Positions 13,204 to 13,799 of a stretch of 13,799 bases of DNA are shown here, piece after piece. How positions within the stretch are numbered: position 1 is the first letter of the stretch; every line of letters starts with the position of its first letter. Below the pieces are notes generated by a model. That model made no database searches. It saw only the letters and a list, made by a program, of their open reading frames with translations, and had not been told where the DNA came from. Source of the stretch: DATGQT01 sp033720695 (lineage in GTDB: Bacteria > Bacteroidota > Rhodothermia > Rhodothermales > Rubricoccaceae); assembly GCA_033720695.1 (NCBI GenBank), contig JAWWCA010000095.1, positions 1 to 13,799 on the forward strand. The letters run 5' to 3'. The position numbers were made by a program, and so were the translations under genes.

Positions 13204-13799
13204 CCGGCCGCGGCATCGCCCGCCGCTTCGCCGCGAGCCTCGTCCTCCGCGACCTCCGGCGGCGGTTCCGGCGCGTCGTCTGGATCGGCGAACCGCCCGC
13301 GCTGCCCGAGGGGCCCGTCGTCGTCTACGCCAACCACCACGCCTTCCACGACGGCTACCTCCTCTGGCACCTCCTCGGGCACCGCCTCGGCCGCCCGTTC
13401 GTGCTGTGGATGGAGCAGTGGGACGCGGTCCCCCTCTTCGGCCCCCTCGGCGCCCTCCCCTTCCCGGCCGGCGACGCCCGCCGCCGCGCCGCGACGGTCC
13501 GCGAGACCGCCCGCCGCATGACGCAGGACCCGAAAACGGTCTTCCTCCTCTTCCCCGAGGGCGTCCTCGGCCCGCCCGACGCCGGCCTCGCCCCCTTCCG
13601 CAGCGACCTCACGCGCCTCGCCCGCCTCCTCCCCGACGCGACGCGGTGGTGGCCCGCCGCCGTCCGCGTCACGTGGTGGGGCGACGAGCGGCCCACGGCG
13701 CTCCTCACCGGCGGCCCTCTCCACGACCACCCCGACGGCGAAGAGCGTGCTCGCCTCCAAGCCCTCCTCGACCGCCTCGCCGACGCCCGCCCCGCCGAC
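13200..13799 (+). CDS. PlsC-type acyltransferase (3' end beyond window)
   Basis: An open frame of 200 codons starts at GTG 13200, overlapping the crtB stop (GTGA), and is still open at the right edge. Residues 40-52 read VVVYANHHAFHDG, which holds the acyltransferase motif His46-x4-Asp51 (the NHxxxxD block). Residues 118-121 are FPEG, the glycerolipid acyltransferase motif III. The WMEQWDAVPLFGPLGALPFPAGDARRR segment lies where motif II is expected. The family transfers acyl groups, typically from acyl-ACP or acyl-CoA, to a hydroxyl acceptor. Placement directly after crtB suggests the acceptor could be a carotenoid or its glycoside, as CruD does for carotenoid glucosides in green sulfur bacteria, but a phospholipid role is not excluded. 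No membrane segment is obvious in the visible part. Confidence 0.82.
   Translation, partial: MTGRGIARRFAASLVLRDLRRRFRRVVWIGEPPALPEGPVVVYANHHAFHDGYLLWHLLGHRLGRPFVLWMEQWDAVPLFGPLGALPFPAGDARRRAATVRETARRMTQDPKTVFLLFPEGVLGPPDAGLAPFRSDLTRLARLLPDATRWWPAAVRVTWWGDERPTALLTGGPLHDHPDGEERARLQALLDRLADARPAD

Noticed and set aside
1..13799. CRISPR array, tRNA/rRNA gene, transposase or phage gene
   Set aside because: No spaced short repeats, no cloverleaf-like sequence noticed in the gaps, and no transposase, integrase or phage domain in any plausible frame.

Overview
The window reads as a piece of chromosome from a very GC-rich member of the Bacteroidota/Rhodothermota lineage, perhaps a Rubricoccaceae-type marine bacterium. 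The lineage call is inference. It rests on two C-terminal type IX secretion (T9SS) sorting domains (plus the tail of a third), the absence of Shine-Dalgarno sequences before most starts, a carotenoid operon of the cruF-crtB type, and a Bacteroidota-typical RDD / SpoIIM / DUF4129 / DUF4350 membrane-protein cluster.

Layout from the left. (1) 1-277 is the tail of a T9SS-sorted secreted protein followed by the last 19 codons of a DUF4350 gene on the opposite strand. This block is repeated almost perfectly at 5319-5595 (3 mismatches in 277 by my alignment). (2) 278-496 is a lower-GC spacer with a C10-T6 tract. (3) 497-5511 holds two adjacent plus-strand genes, a 1221-residue M6-like metalloprotease/beta-helix protein and a 447-residue Asp-box (BNR-like) protein. 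Both have signal peptides and T9SS sorting domains. (4) 5534-9762 is a minus-strand operon transcribed as SpoIIM/DUF95 protein, six-helix membrane protein, DUF4129 protein, DUF4350 protein; the last three are joined by 4-bp ATGA overlaps. (5) An RDD-family gene diverges from it (9843-10568) and converges, with a 13-bp tail overlap, on a WbqC-family gene (10556-11266, minus). (6) 11363 to the window end is a carotenoid operon: cruF-like hydratase, crtB phytoene synthase and a PlsC-type acyltransferase cut by the window edge. Both of its junctions are GTGA overlaps.

Functionally, three blocks sit side by side: exported surface proteins, an envelope-associated membrane cluster of poorly known role, and carotenoid biosynthesis. 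The acyltransferase suggests that the carotenoid product may be acylated. The most unusual structural feature is the 277-bp direct repeat. It cuts the DUF4350 reading frame in its left copy and looks like the scar of a tandem duplication of a unit of about 5.3 kb carrying the two secreted-protein genes. I do not see a clearly new defence or mobile system, and there is no CRISPR array, tRNA, rRNA or transposase gene.
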